A stretch of DNA of 18,767 bases from positions 1-18,767 of the forward strand of contig JBJMGI010000127.1 of assembly GCA_045807945.1 (NCBI GenBank), read 5' to 3'. The stretch comes from CAVQGF01 sp045807945. Lineage in GTDB: Bacteria > Acidobacteriota > Terriglobia > Terriglobales > Acidobacteriaceae. Of the stretch, positions 12,521 to 18,767 are shown piece by piece; positions within the stretch are counted from its first letter, which is position 1; every line of letters begins with the position of its first letter. The notes under the pieces are model-generated. The model searched no databases, was not told where the DNA came from, and saw only the letters and a list, made by a program, of their open reading frames with translations. Position numbers and translations under genes: made by a program.

Positions 12521-13372
12521 CTAAAACTCAACAACGGGCTTGTAGTTGAGCCGCCCTTCGGGCGTGCGCTCCACATTCGCGACCGGGATCTTCGGATCGT
12601 GAGTGAAAATCACCGGCCATTTCTCCGGAATCGCGCGCGCGTAGAAGCGCTTCTTGTTTTCGATAGTCTCCAGCGGGAACAGATCGAAGCCCATTCCCCA
12701 GGTCAGATCGAGATGGTTCGTGGTCGGGATCAGATCCGAGATGTAGCAGGCGTGCTTGCCCTCGCTCTCGATGTGAACCGCGCACATCGAACGCGTGTGC
12801 CCGGGATAGGTCTCAACAGAGATGCCGGGCAAGACCGTTTCACCGCCTTCTAGCAATTTCATCTGACCTGAATCGATTAGCGGATCGTAGTTATCGCTGA
12901 TGTAGCTGACGGCATCGCGCTCGCGTTGCAGCTTGCCGGCCTCCCACTCGCCGCGCGGCGCATAGTACTTCGCATTCGGAAATGTTGGCAGAACTTTTCC
13001 CGCAGCGTCGCGCACCGTGTTCCAGCCGCAATGGTCGAAGTGCAAATGCGAGTTGATGACGATATCCACCTGCTCAGGTTCGCACTCGGCAGCGCGCAAA
13101 TTCTCCAGCAACTTTGCTTGCGGCGCAAAATTCCGCGCCATCTTCTCGCTAAGTTTGTTGCCGATGCCGGTCTCGATCAGAACAGTTTTGCCGGCGCCAC
13201 GGATCAAGACGGAATTCAATCCCACGACGAGCCGGTTCAGCTCATCAGGCTGGGCGCGTTTCTGCCATAGAGCCTTCGGGATGATCCCGAAGAAATTTCC
13301 GCCGTCGAGGAAATACGTTCCATCGCTGACGATGGTGAGATCAAGAGCGCCGACTCGCATCGAAACGCTCAC
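12521..13372 (-). CDS. Metallo-beta-lactamase-fold hydrolase
   Basis: This 283-residue cytoplasmic-looking hydrolase has a binuclear metal site. The family signature HLHFDH gives His109, His111, Asp113 and His114. His192 (PGHTRS), Asp213 (ISDLIP) and His258 (FTHDP) complete the set of ligands. The layout is shared with quorum-quenching lactonases and other MBL-fold esterases, so the substrate cannot be assigned. The GTG start at 13372 is preferred over an ATG 12 nt later. GGGAG lies 7 nt upstream of the GTG, and the GTG overlaps the stop codon of the upstream S9 peptidase gene as GTGA. That 4-nt overlap implies translational coupling. No signal peptide is visible, although its operon partner is exported. 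Confidence 0.92.
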   Translation of the reverse strand: MSVSMRVGALDLTIVSDGTYFLDGGNFFGIIPKALWQKRAQPDELNRLVVGLNSVLIRGAGKTVLIETGIGNKLSEKMARNFAPQAKLLENLRAAECEPEQVDIVINSHLHFDHCGWNTVRDAAGKVLPTFPNAKYYAPRGEWEAGKLQRERDAVSYISDNYDPLIDSGQMKLLEGGETVLPGISVETYPGHTRSMCAVHIESEGKHACYISDLIPTTNHLDLTWGMGFDLFPLETIENKKRFYARAIPEKWPVIFTHDPKIPVANVERTPEGRLNYKPVVEF

Positions 13373-15642
13373 TCCGCGGCTCCCAGTAGCTCGCGCTTGA
13401 AATGGTCGAGGATGAGGTTGTAAAGATGGTCGCGTGCGGCCGGCCCGGAGATGCTGTGCAGCTTGCGCGGGTAGAGCATCAGATCAAACTGTTTGCCCGC
13501 GTCGATGAAAGCCTGCGTCATCTGGATAGTGTTCTGCATGTGCACGTTGTCATCGCCCGTGCCGTGCGCGATAACCAAATGAGAGTGCAGACTCGCTGCG
13601 TAATTCACGGGTGAGCTCTTCTTATAAGACTCGGCATTATCCTGCGGCAGGCCCATGTAGCGCTCGGTGTAGATGGAGTCGTAGTTGCGCCAATCCGTTA
13701 CGGGTGCGACTGCTACGCTGGCGCGGAAGATGGGAGAGTGGGTGGTCGCCATCAGGGTCATGAAGCCGCCGTAGCTCCATCCCCACCAGCCGAGGCGCGA
13801 ACCGTCGATCTGCGGATTCGCTTCGATGGTTTGCTGGACGGCGGCGTATTGGTCCTTGATCTCCAGGTCGCCGAAGTCGTGGCGAATGGCCGCCGCGAAT
13901 TTCTGTCCGCGCCCGGCCATGCCGCGATTATCTACATGCAGCACCGCGATGCCTTCGCGTACGAGCACCTGATCGAAAAGGAAGCTGGTGCCTCCCCACT
14001 CATCAACCACACTCTGCGCGCCGGGCCCGCCATAAGGATTATTGATGAGCGGCGCCTTCTTCTCCGCAGAAGCCTGCGGCGGGATGAGCAAAGTCCCGAG
14101 CAGAACGGTGCCGTCGTCGGCTTTGAATGTGACCGCTTTTGGCGGAATCAAACCGTAGCTTTCGATGGGATGCGAATTCCAAACCAGATTGCAGCCAAGG
14201 GTGGGGCGGCAGAGAGAAAGGCGGGGCGGAGTCATCACTCCGGAGAAAGTGTCGGCGTACCAGTCGGATTTTTCGGAGATTGAGACTGCGTGTGTTCCGC
14301 GTTCCTGCGAGATGCGGCGCATCCCCGTACCATCGAGCTTAATAGCGTAAAGATTCTTCTGGCGCACATCCTCCGCGTTCGCGGTGAAGTAGACGGTATC
14401 CTGCTTGACCGAATCCACGCTGCTGACTTCGAAATCCCCCTTCGTGATCTGGTGCTCGAGCTGAGCTGGACGGGAAAGCGGCTGTTTCAGGTCGAACCCG
14501 TAAAGATAGATGTGGGTGTGTCCGTCACGCCAACTGGTCCAAACGAATGCGTCGCCAGAATCGAGGACGTTGAAGTCATCGTTCACGGGTACCCAGTTGG
14601 GACTCTTCTCAGAAAGCATCAGCTGCGAGCGGCCGGTCGAGACATCGATGAAATAGAGATCGAGTTGGCCCTGCAGACGGTCAAGCACCTGGGCCCACGC
14701 AATGCCGTTCTTCAGCCATCCGAACCGCGGAATGTAAAAATCTTTCGCCTCGCGCGGACGCTTGCCGCTGGGGTCAGGCTCGCTGCGCTGGATGGGGAGA
14801 ACGATCCATGAAGTCTTGCCGCCGTGGGCGTTGACCACTCCCAGTCGCACCTTGGGATTTGGGTCGCCGGCCTTCGGATACTTTTCGCGCTCGATCGTCG
14901 GATGTGTAGGAAGGAAGTCGGTGATCGGATAGCTCGGGACGGGCGTCTCGTTCATTTGCAAGTAGAGGATCTGCTTGCTGTCCGGCGACCACGAGTAGTT
15001 GCTGCGAACATCGAGCTCTTCCGCGTAGACCCAATCGACCTCACCATTCAAAACGTTTTCGTCCTGATCGCGGGTGAGCGGAAGCTGGACTGTTTCGCCG
15101 AGGTTCTGCACGAAGAGATTATGTTTGCGTACGAATGAGAGCTTCTTGCCGTCGGGCGAAAATTTCGGATCGAGGCTGGGCTCGGCAGAGGTGCTCACGC
15201 GAAGGCCCACGCCGCTCGAAAGCGCGTAAAGCCAGAGCTGACCTTGCGCGTCGAAAAGGATCTGGCTCGCGTTCGGCGCCCAATGATAGCTCGCGACTTT
15301 GTAGCGGGTGCGCCATTCGCGCTCACGCTCGTTCTTGATCTTGGAGTCAGGTGGCGCGAGCAAATTCATCTTCTCTGCAGAGACAAGGACGGTCGGCTTC
15401 CCGGTCGCGAGATCGACTGAATACAGTTCGGCGCGCTCGCCGGAGTCGTTCCGCAAGATGTAGGTGAGGCTCTTGCCATCGGGGCTCCAGCGCATGTTCT
15501 CCGGCGTGCGGCCGGTCACTCCGCCCTCCGCGAAAATGGCTTCGACGGTGAGTGGCTTCGAGGTGCTCTGAGCCGCGGTGAAGGGGGCCATGAAAATGGA
15601 CCCTATGAAAATGAAAAAGATGAATGCGACGCGGAAGCGCAA
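13369..15642 (-). CDS. Exported S9 family (DPP-IV-like) serine peptidase
   Basis: This is a prolyl-oligopeptidase-family peptidase, probably removing N-terminal dipeptides outside the cytoplasm. I chose the TTG at 15642 (757 aa), because GGAG (15652-15649, minus strand) is 6 nt upstream and the protein then opens with a good signal peptide (Arg-rich start, FIFFIFIGSIF, cut near TAAQ). A TTG at 15669 would add 9 residues. The N-terminal beta-propeller contains DWVYAEEL with Glu208-Glu209, matching the double Glu that holds the substrate N-terminus in DPP-IV. The C-terminal alpha/beta-hydrolase domain has Ser623 (GWSYGG), Asp697 (HGTGDDNVH) and His729 (KLHSI), the expected catalytic triad. It overlaps the MBL-fold gene downstream by 4 nt. 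Confidence 0.94.
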   Translation of the reverse strand: MRFRVAFIFFIFIGSIFMAPFTAAQSTSKPLTVEAIFAEGGVTGRTPENMRWSPDGKSLTYILRNDSGERAELYSVDLATGKPTVLVSAEKMNLLAPPDSKIKNEREREWRTRYKVASYHWAPNASQILFDAQGQLWLYALSSGVGLRVSTSAEPSLDPKFSPDGKKLSFVRKHNLFVQNLGETVQLPLTRDQDENVLNGEVDWVYAEELDVRSNYSWSPDSKQILYLQMNETPVPSYPITDFLPTHPTIEREKYPKAGDPNPKVRLGVVNAHGGKTSWIVLPIQRSEPDPSGKRPREAKDFYIPRFGWLKNGIAWAQVLDRLQGQLDLYFIDVSTGRSQLMLSEKSPNWVPVNDDFNVLDSGDAFVWTSWRDGHTHIYLYGFDLKQPLSRPAQLEHQITKGDFEVSSVDSVKQDTVYFTANAEDVRQKNLYAIKLDGTGMRRISQERGTHAVSISEKSDWYADTFSGVMTPPRLSLCRPTLGCNLVWNSHPIESYGLIPPKAVTFKADDGTVLLGTLLIPPQASAEKKAPLINNPYGGPGAQSVVDEWGGTSFLFDQVLVREGIAVLHVDNRGMAGRGQKFAAAIRHDFGDLEIKDQYAAVQQTIEANPQIDGSRLGWWGWSYGGFMTLMATTHSPIFRASVAVAPVTDWRNYDSIYTERYMGLPQDNAESYKKSSPVNYAASLHSHLVIAHGTGDDNVHMQNTIQMTQAFIDAGKQFDLMLYPRKLHSISGPAARDHLYNLILDHFKRELLGAAE

Positions 15643-15719
15643 GGAAAGCTCCTGAAACGACCGGAGCAAAAGTCTACACGATGGGTGCGGGAGGGGTTAG
15701 GGAGTTGAGACGAACGGCG

Positions 15720-15947
15720 CTAGACGTTTGCCCAGATACGCCCGAGCTCCAGCAGCACCACGAGGACTCCAATAAAGAAGTAGATGGTGCGCAAAGTCTC
15801 GGCCTTGGGTGGGAACGGGAGAGGTAGGCCGCGTTGCCGCGCCGTGGCGGCGAATGCTTCCTCGTAGTTGAAAATGAAGTCGGCAATACGGCAGTGGAAG
15901 ACCGCGATGAACAGGCCGACCATCAGCCGGGTGAATTCGAGCAGCAT
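15720..15947 (-). CDS. Small two-helix membrane protein, unknown
   Basis: This 75-residue protein has two hydrophobic segments, at about 5-18 and 55-70, with a loop containing NYEEAFAATARQRGLPLPFPPKA in between (key residues: EE pair and the LPLPFPP proline cluster). I do not recognise a family. The composition, codon pattern and ATG start support a real gene, but no clear Shine-Dalgarno sequence precedes the ATG. It lies 77 nt upstream of the S9 peptidase on the same strand and may be co-transcribed with it. It is divergent from the zinc-ribbon gene. Confidence 0.65.
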   Translation of the reverse strand: MLLEFTRLMVGLFIAVFHCRIADFIFNYEEAFAATARQRGLPLPFPPKAETLRTIYFFIGVLVVLLELGRIWANV

Positions 15948-16021
15948 GGCGGAATCGTAGAGAGAGAACAGGCTACTCTCAATCGGGCGAAAAGCTTAGC
16001 TCCGGCGATATCTGAGCGCTT

Positions 16022-16044
16022 CCTGTACAATCGCCATATACAGG
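16022..16044. promoter_or_regulatory. Inverted repeat with a -10-like box upstream of the zinc-ribbon gene
   Basis: CCTGTACA (16022-16029) and TATACAGG (16037-16044) form an inverted repeat with one mismatch in 8. TACAAT (16026-16031), overlapping the left arm, resembles a -10 box. The spacing does not fit the Escherichia LexA site. It may be an operator over the promoter, or chance. Confidence 0.3.
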
Positions 16045-16060
16045 TTTTAAGCGGGTTTTC

Positions 16061-16861
16061 ATGCATCCTGACCTCGAAAAATTACTGGCGCTGCAAGATG
16101 TTGACCGGGAAATCTCGCGGCTGAGGGAAGAAGTGGCGGCGCTACCTAAGCGCGTGGCTGAGATCGAAACCAAGCTCGCTGGCGCCAAAGCAGCGGTAGA
16201 GAAGACGAAAGCGGCGATCAAGGGCAACGAGACGTCACGCCGCAATTTCGAATCCGACATCAAATCCACCCAGGAAAAAATCTCCAAGTACAAAGCGCAA
16301 TCGCTCGATGTGAAAACCAACGAGCAGTACAAAGCGTTGATGCACGAAATCTCGTTTGCCGAGCAGGACATCCGCGCTGCTGAAGACAAGATCCTCGAAT
16401 TGATGGAAGGAACCGAGGCGCAGGAAAAAGCAGTCAAGGCAGCCGAAGCCGACCTGAAGGCGCAATCAGCCGATGTAGAACGCGAGAAGGCTGATGCGGA
16501 AGCCCTGACCGCGAAAGACGAGCAGGCACTCGCTGAGTGGACCGCGAAGCGGAACGATCTGCGCGCCGGAGTCTCGGAAAGCATGCTCGCGCATTACGAC
16601 CGCGTGATCCGCACGCGGCGGCCGGCGATCGCTGAAGCCCGTGACCAGAAATGCTCAGCGTGCAACGTGATGCTTCGTCCGCAGAAATATAACGAGATGA
16701 AGATGGGCGGCGACGTCCACACCTGCGACGCGTGCTCGCGCATCCTCTATTACGATCCTGCGCACGAGCCGCCTCCGCCGCCAGAGAAGAAAAAGAAGAA
16801 GAAAGCGGCCGAAGAAGAATTCGCTGCTGAGCCCTCTGAAGCTGAGACTACCGCGCACTGA
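16061..16861 (+). CDS. Coiled-coil protein with C4-type zinc ribbon
   Basis: This 266-residue cytoplasmic protein is of the widespread C4-type zinc-ribbon family (DUF164-like; zf-RING_7 ribbon, called CdsZ in chlamydiae). Residues 5-175 form a long coiled-coil hairpin rich in Glu, Lys and Ala, including the conserved turn TNEQYKALMHEI (87-97). The ribbon has Cys198, Cys201, Cys222 and Cys225 (CSAC and CDAC), all present. The tail after 235 is a run of Pro, then Lys, then Glu/Ala, and looks disordered. The role of the family is poorly defined, with proposals including nucleic-acid binding. The ATG lacks a clear Shine-Dalgarno sequence. An rRNA methyltransferase gene follows after 32 nt. Confidence 0.9.
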   Translation: MHPDLEKLLALQDVDREISRLREEVAALPKRVAEIETKLAGAKAAVEKTKAAIKGNETSRRNFESDIKSTQEKISKYKAQSLDVKTNEQYKALMHEISFAEQDIRAAEDKILELMEGTEAQEKAVKAAEADLKAQSADVEREKADAEALTAKDEQALAEWTAKRNDLRAGVSESMLAHYDRVIRTRRPAIAEARDQKCSACNVMLRPQKYNEMKMGGDVHTCDACSRILYYDPAHEPPPPPEKKKKKKAAEEEFAAEPSEAETTAH

Positions 16862-16878
16862 GCGCCTTACCTGTTCGT

Positions 16879-16884
16879 TACAAT
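16879..16884 (+). promoter_or_regulatory. -10-like box just upstream of the rlmI-type gene
   Basis: TACAAT lies only 9 nt before the TTG start at 16894. No convincing -35 box and no Shine-Dalgarno sequence are seen. If used, transcription would begin almost at the start codon. Similar spacing is seen before xseA and the M28 gene. Confidence 0.3.
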
Positions 16885-16893
16885 CATCCTGCT

Positions 16894-18096
16894 TTGAAAG
16901 TCCCTGACAATCTGCCGAAGCTGGTAGTCGCGCGCAAAGGCGCGCTGCGCCTGGCTGCGGGGCATCCCTGGGTCTACAAGTCCGACGTGAGCAGCGTCGA
17001 GAGCGGCGCGCCGCCAGGTGCGCTGGTCGCGGTTGCCGACGACCGCGGACGCTTTCTCGGGTCGGCGCTTTACAGCAGCTCGTCGCAGATTGCACTGCGG
17101 CTGATCTCGACGGAGCCGGTGAACAACTTGCCGGAGTTGGTGCGCGAGCGTATTCGCGCGGCAGTCGCGTATCGCAAAAATCTCGTGAGCGGCACGAATG
17201 CTTATCGGCTGATCTTTAGCGAAGCCGACCAGCTGCCTGGGCTGATCGCGGACCGCTTCAATGATGTTATGAGCGTGCAGGTCCTGACGCAGGCGATGGA
17301 CCGGGAGGAGATTCGCGCCGCAATCATTCAGACTCTCCAAGAGCAGGTGCCCGAGGCGCAAAACATTCTCGAGCGGGTAGATGCACGCATCCGCCAGCTG
17401 GAAGAGCTTCCTGCAAAAGAAAGCGGATTACTCGCTGGCAAGAAGACGTCGACGGTTTACGAGATGAACGGGTTGAAGTTCCAGTTCGACGGAACCTCGG
17501 GCCAGAAGACGGGCGCGTTCCTCGACCAGCGCGAGAACTATGCCGCCGCTGCAAGTTATGCGCATGGCGAGGCATTAGACGTCTGCACCTACCAGGGCGG
17601 ATTCGGGCTGCATCTCGCGGCGTCGAAGAAGGTGAGCAACGTTAGCGCGGTGGACGTCTCGCGGGCGACACTCGAAGTTGCCGATGAGAATGGCGCGCTT
17701 AATAAAGACGTGATCGGCAAAGAGATCGAATGGATCGAGGGGAATGCCTTCGACCTGCTGAAAGACTACTCGTCATCGGGCAAGCAGTACGACACCATCG
17801 TGCTCGATCCGCCAGCGTTTGCCAAGAGCAAGAAGAACCTTGAGACTGCGACGCGCGGCTACAAAGAGATGAACCTGCGTGCCTTGAAAATGCTCCGGCC
17901 GGGCGGGATCCTCGTGACCTGCTCCTGCTCTTTCCATGTAAGCGAGTCAGAGTTCCTGGGCGTACTCGCTTCCGCAGCCGCGGACTCCCACAGGACGCTC
18001 AAAATCCTCGAAAAAAGAGGCGCGGCGAAGGACCACCCTGCCGTGGCGACCATCCCTGAAACTAGCTATCTGAAGTGCATCATCTGCACGATTTAA
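16894..18096 (+). CDS. rlmI: Class I SAM-dependent rRNA methyltransferase, RlmI type
   Basis: This is probably a 23S rRNA 5-methylcytosine methyltransferase; the Escherichia homologue RlmI modifies C1962. The 400-residue length fits (about 396 in Escherichia). An N-terminal PUA domain lies at about 8-75 (LRLAAGHPWVYKSDV). A linking domain follows, and then the Rossmann fold. This carries GQKTGAFLDQREN (203-215), SAM motif I LDVCTYQGGFGLH (228-240), the acidic residue in AVDVS (252-256), LDPPAFAKSKK (304-314) and the cysteine motif CSCSFHV (343-349), whose Cys residues are candidates for the catalytic nucleophile. The start is TTG, with no ATG nearby; MKVPDNLPKL precedes the PUA domain naturally. 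The symbol is by family resemblance. The exact target base is not shown by sequence. Confidence 0.9.
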   Translation: MKVPDNLPKLVVARKGALRLAAGHPWVYKSDVSSVESGAPPGALVAVADDRGRFLGSALYSSSSQIALRLISTEPVNNLPELVRERIRAAVAYRKNLVSGTNAYRLIFSEADQLPGLIADRFNDVMSVQVLTQAMDREEIRAAIIQTLQEQVPEAQNILERVDARIRQLEELPAKESGLLAGKKTSTVYEMNGLKFQFDGTSGQKTGAFLDQRENYAAAASYAHGEALDVCTYQGGFGLHLAASKKVSNVSAVDVSRATLEVADENGALNKDVIGKEIEWIEGNAFDLLKDYSSSGKQYDTIVLDPPAFAKSKKNLETATRGYKEMNLRALKMLRPGGILVTCSCSFHVSESEFLGVLASAAADSHRTLKILEKRGAAKDHPAVATIPETSYLKCIICTI

Positions 18097-18143
18097 CACC
18101 TACAATTCAGTGTAAGCTGCTGAAAAAAAGTAACATCCACGTA

Positions 18144-18172
18144 TTGACAATAATACACTCACATTTTATGCT
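18144..18172 (+). promoter_or_regulatory. Sigma-70 promoter of hsp20
   Basis: A consensus TTGACA (18144-18149), a 17-nt spacer and TATGCT (18167-18172) form the best promoter in the window. Transcription would start near 18180, giving a leader of about 76 nt before the hsp20 ATG. No CIRCE or sigma-32-type element is visible. Confidence 0.75.
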
Positions 18173-18205
18173 ACCAATTGACTGATGAGAGCATCCAAAT
18201 CTTTA

Positions 18206-18246
18206 GGCCGCCTTGCGGCCACGATTTCTTAACTACTTTCAAGGAG
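18206..18246 (+). promoter_or_regulatory. Structured hsp20 5' UTR, candidate RNA thermometer
   Basis: Two elements lie in the leader. GGCCGC (18206-18211) and GCGGCC (18215-18220) form a perfect 6-bp stem with a CTT loop. Downstream, TTTCTT (18225-18230) can pair over six positions with the Shine-Dalgarno AAGGAG (18241-18246), using two G-U pairs and a 10-nt loop. A weak U-rich helix over the ribosome-binding site is the arrangement in fourU- and ROSE-type thermometers, which are typical of small heat-shock genes. Inferred from pairing only. Confidence 0.45.
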
Positions 18247-18255
18247 ACCAGAACC

Positions 18256-18744
18256 ATGACTTACATCACCCGTTGGGAACCATTTCGCGAGATCAACAGC
18301 TTGCAGAACCAGATGAACCGTCTGTTCCAGGACTTCGGTCGCGGCAGCCAGGATGAGCTGATGACCACCGGCTTCATTCCGGCAGTCGACGTATATGAGG
18401 ACGAGCAGAACCTGACGCTCAGCCTCGAGGTGCCGGGCCTGGATGAGAAGGACATCGATATCCGGCTGGAGAACAACCAGCTCACGGTTCGTGGCGAGCG
18501 TCGCTTCGAGAAGGAGCAGAAGGAAGAGAACTTCCATCGCATCGAGCGCCGCTATGGAAGCTTCAGCCGCTCCTTCACTCTGCCGAACACGGTGGATACC
18601 GACAACGTGCAGGCGAACTATGTAAATGGCGTGCTGAAGATCGCCCTGGCGAAGCGCGCCGAAGCGAAGCCGAAGCAGATCAAGGTTGAAGTCGGCAAGA
18701 CGCAGCCCACGCTCGAAGCCAAGCGGGAAAAAGCCGCTGCATAA
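18256..18744 (+). CDS. Hsp20/alpha-crystallin small heat-shock protein
   Basis: This is an ATP-independent holdase chaperone that binds unfolding cytoplasmic proteins. The ATG at 18256 (162 aa) is chosen because AAGGAG (18241-18246) is 9 nt upstream. An in-frame TTG at 18178 would lie at the transcription start. The N-terminal arm WEPFREINSLQNQMNRLF is typical. The alpha-crystallin domain spans about 41-140, with IPAVDVYED, GLDEKDIDI, FSRSFTLP (103-110) and the conserved NGVLKIALAK (124-133). The C-terminal I-X-V anchor lies in KQIKVEVG (140-147), followed by a charged tail. The gene has its own promoter and appears monocistronic within the window. Confidence 0.96.
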   Translation: MTYITRWEPFREINSLQNQMNRLFQDFGRGSQDELMTTGFIPAVDVYEDEQNLTLSLEVPGLDEKDIDIRLENNQLTVRGERRFEKEQKEENFHRIERRYGSFSRSFTLPNTVDTDNVQANYVNGVLKIALAKRAEAKPKQIKVEVGKTQPTLEAKREKAAA

Positions 18745-18767
18745 GCGTATAACTCTCGGCAGCACAA

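Noticed and set aside
16023..16043. LexA-type SOS box (CTGT...ACAG)
   Set aside because: The spacer is 13 nt rather than the 8 nt of the Escherichia site, and the downstream gene is not an SOS gene.
18108..18130. Terminator after the rlmI-type gene
   Set aside because: TTCAG/CTGAA could pair weakly, but the adjacent run is A rather than T on the plus strand, so it is not a terminator for this gene.
18178..18255. N-terminal extension of hsp20 from a TTG
   Set aside because: The TTG lies at the predicted transcription start, and the internal ATG has a perfect Shine-Dalgarno sequence and the canonical Hsp20 N-terminus.

Overview
The window looks like a chromosomal segment of an acidobacterium, probably of the Koribacter/Terriglobus side of the Acidobacteriota. 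This is an inference from the high-GC coding style, the rplY-pth-rpsF-rpsR-rplI order without ssb, the mix of secreted S9 and M28 peptidases, and an ECF sigma operon followed by DUF4097-type and PDZ proteins. No single marker proves it. I see no rRNA, tRNA, CRISPR array, transposase, integrase or phage gene. Seven of the 19 genes appear to start with GTG or TTG.

Layout. (1) 1-2523, plus strand: a translation cluster with the 3' part of rplY (L25/CTC), pth, rpsF (S6), rpsR (S18) and rplI (L9), closed by a strong terminator at 2542-2566. A 7-nt-periodic inverted-repeat element lies between rpsR and rplI. (2) 2529-3428, minus strand: a secreted M28 zinc aminopeptidase whose last codons are the rplI terminator. 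(3) 3429-3665: an intergenic region with a direct-repeat series spaced 20-21 bp. (4) 3666-7739, plus strand: an apparent four-gene operon ending in a terminator. It encodes an ECF sigma factor, a membrane zinc-finger anti-sigma-like protein with an extracytoplasmic HEAT-like domain, an exported protein with a perfect 18-residue repeat (DUF4097-like), and a two-PDZ envelope protein without a protease domain. This reads as an envelope-sensing module and is the most interesting part of the window. (5) 7832-9456: a DUF2905 membrane protein and xseA. (6) 9457-10122, minus strand: an orphan NarL-type response regulator. (7) 10241-12510: a conserved-type hypothetical protein and purH.

(8) 12521-15947, minus strand: a small membrane protein, a DPP-IV-like S9 peptidase and a metallo-beta-lactamase-fold hydrolase. 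The last two overlap by 4 nt and are probably translationally coupled. (9) 16061-18096, plus strand: a coiled-coil/C4 zinc-ribbon protein and an RlmI-type rRNA methyltransferase. (10) 18144-18744: an hsp20 gene with a good sigma-70 promoter, a structured 5' UTR and a Shine-Dalgarno sequence that can be masked by upstream pairing, so it is a candidate RNA thermometer.

Most of the window is housekeeping DNA. The points that merit attention are the sigma/HEAT/beta-repeat/PDZ operon with its phased upstream repeats, the heptamer inverted-repeat element, and the hsp20 leader.
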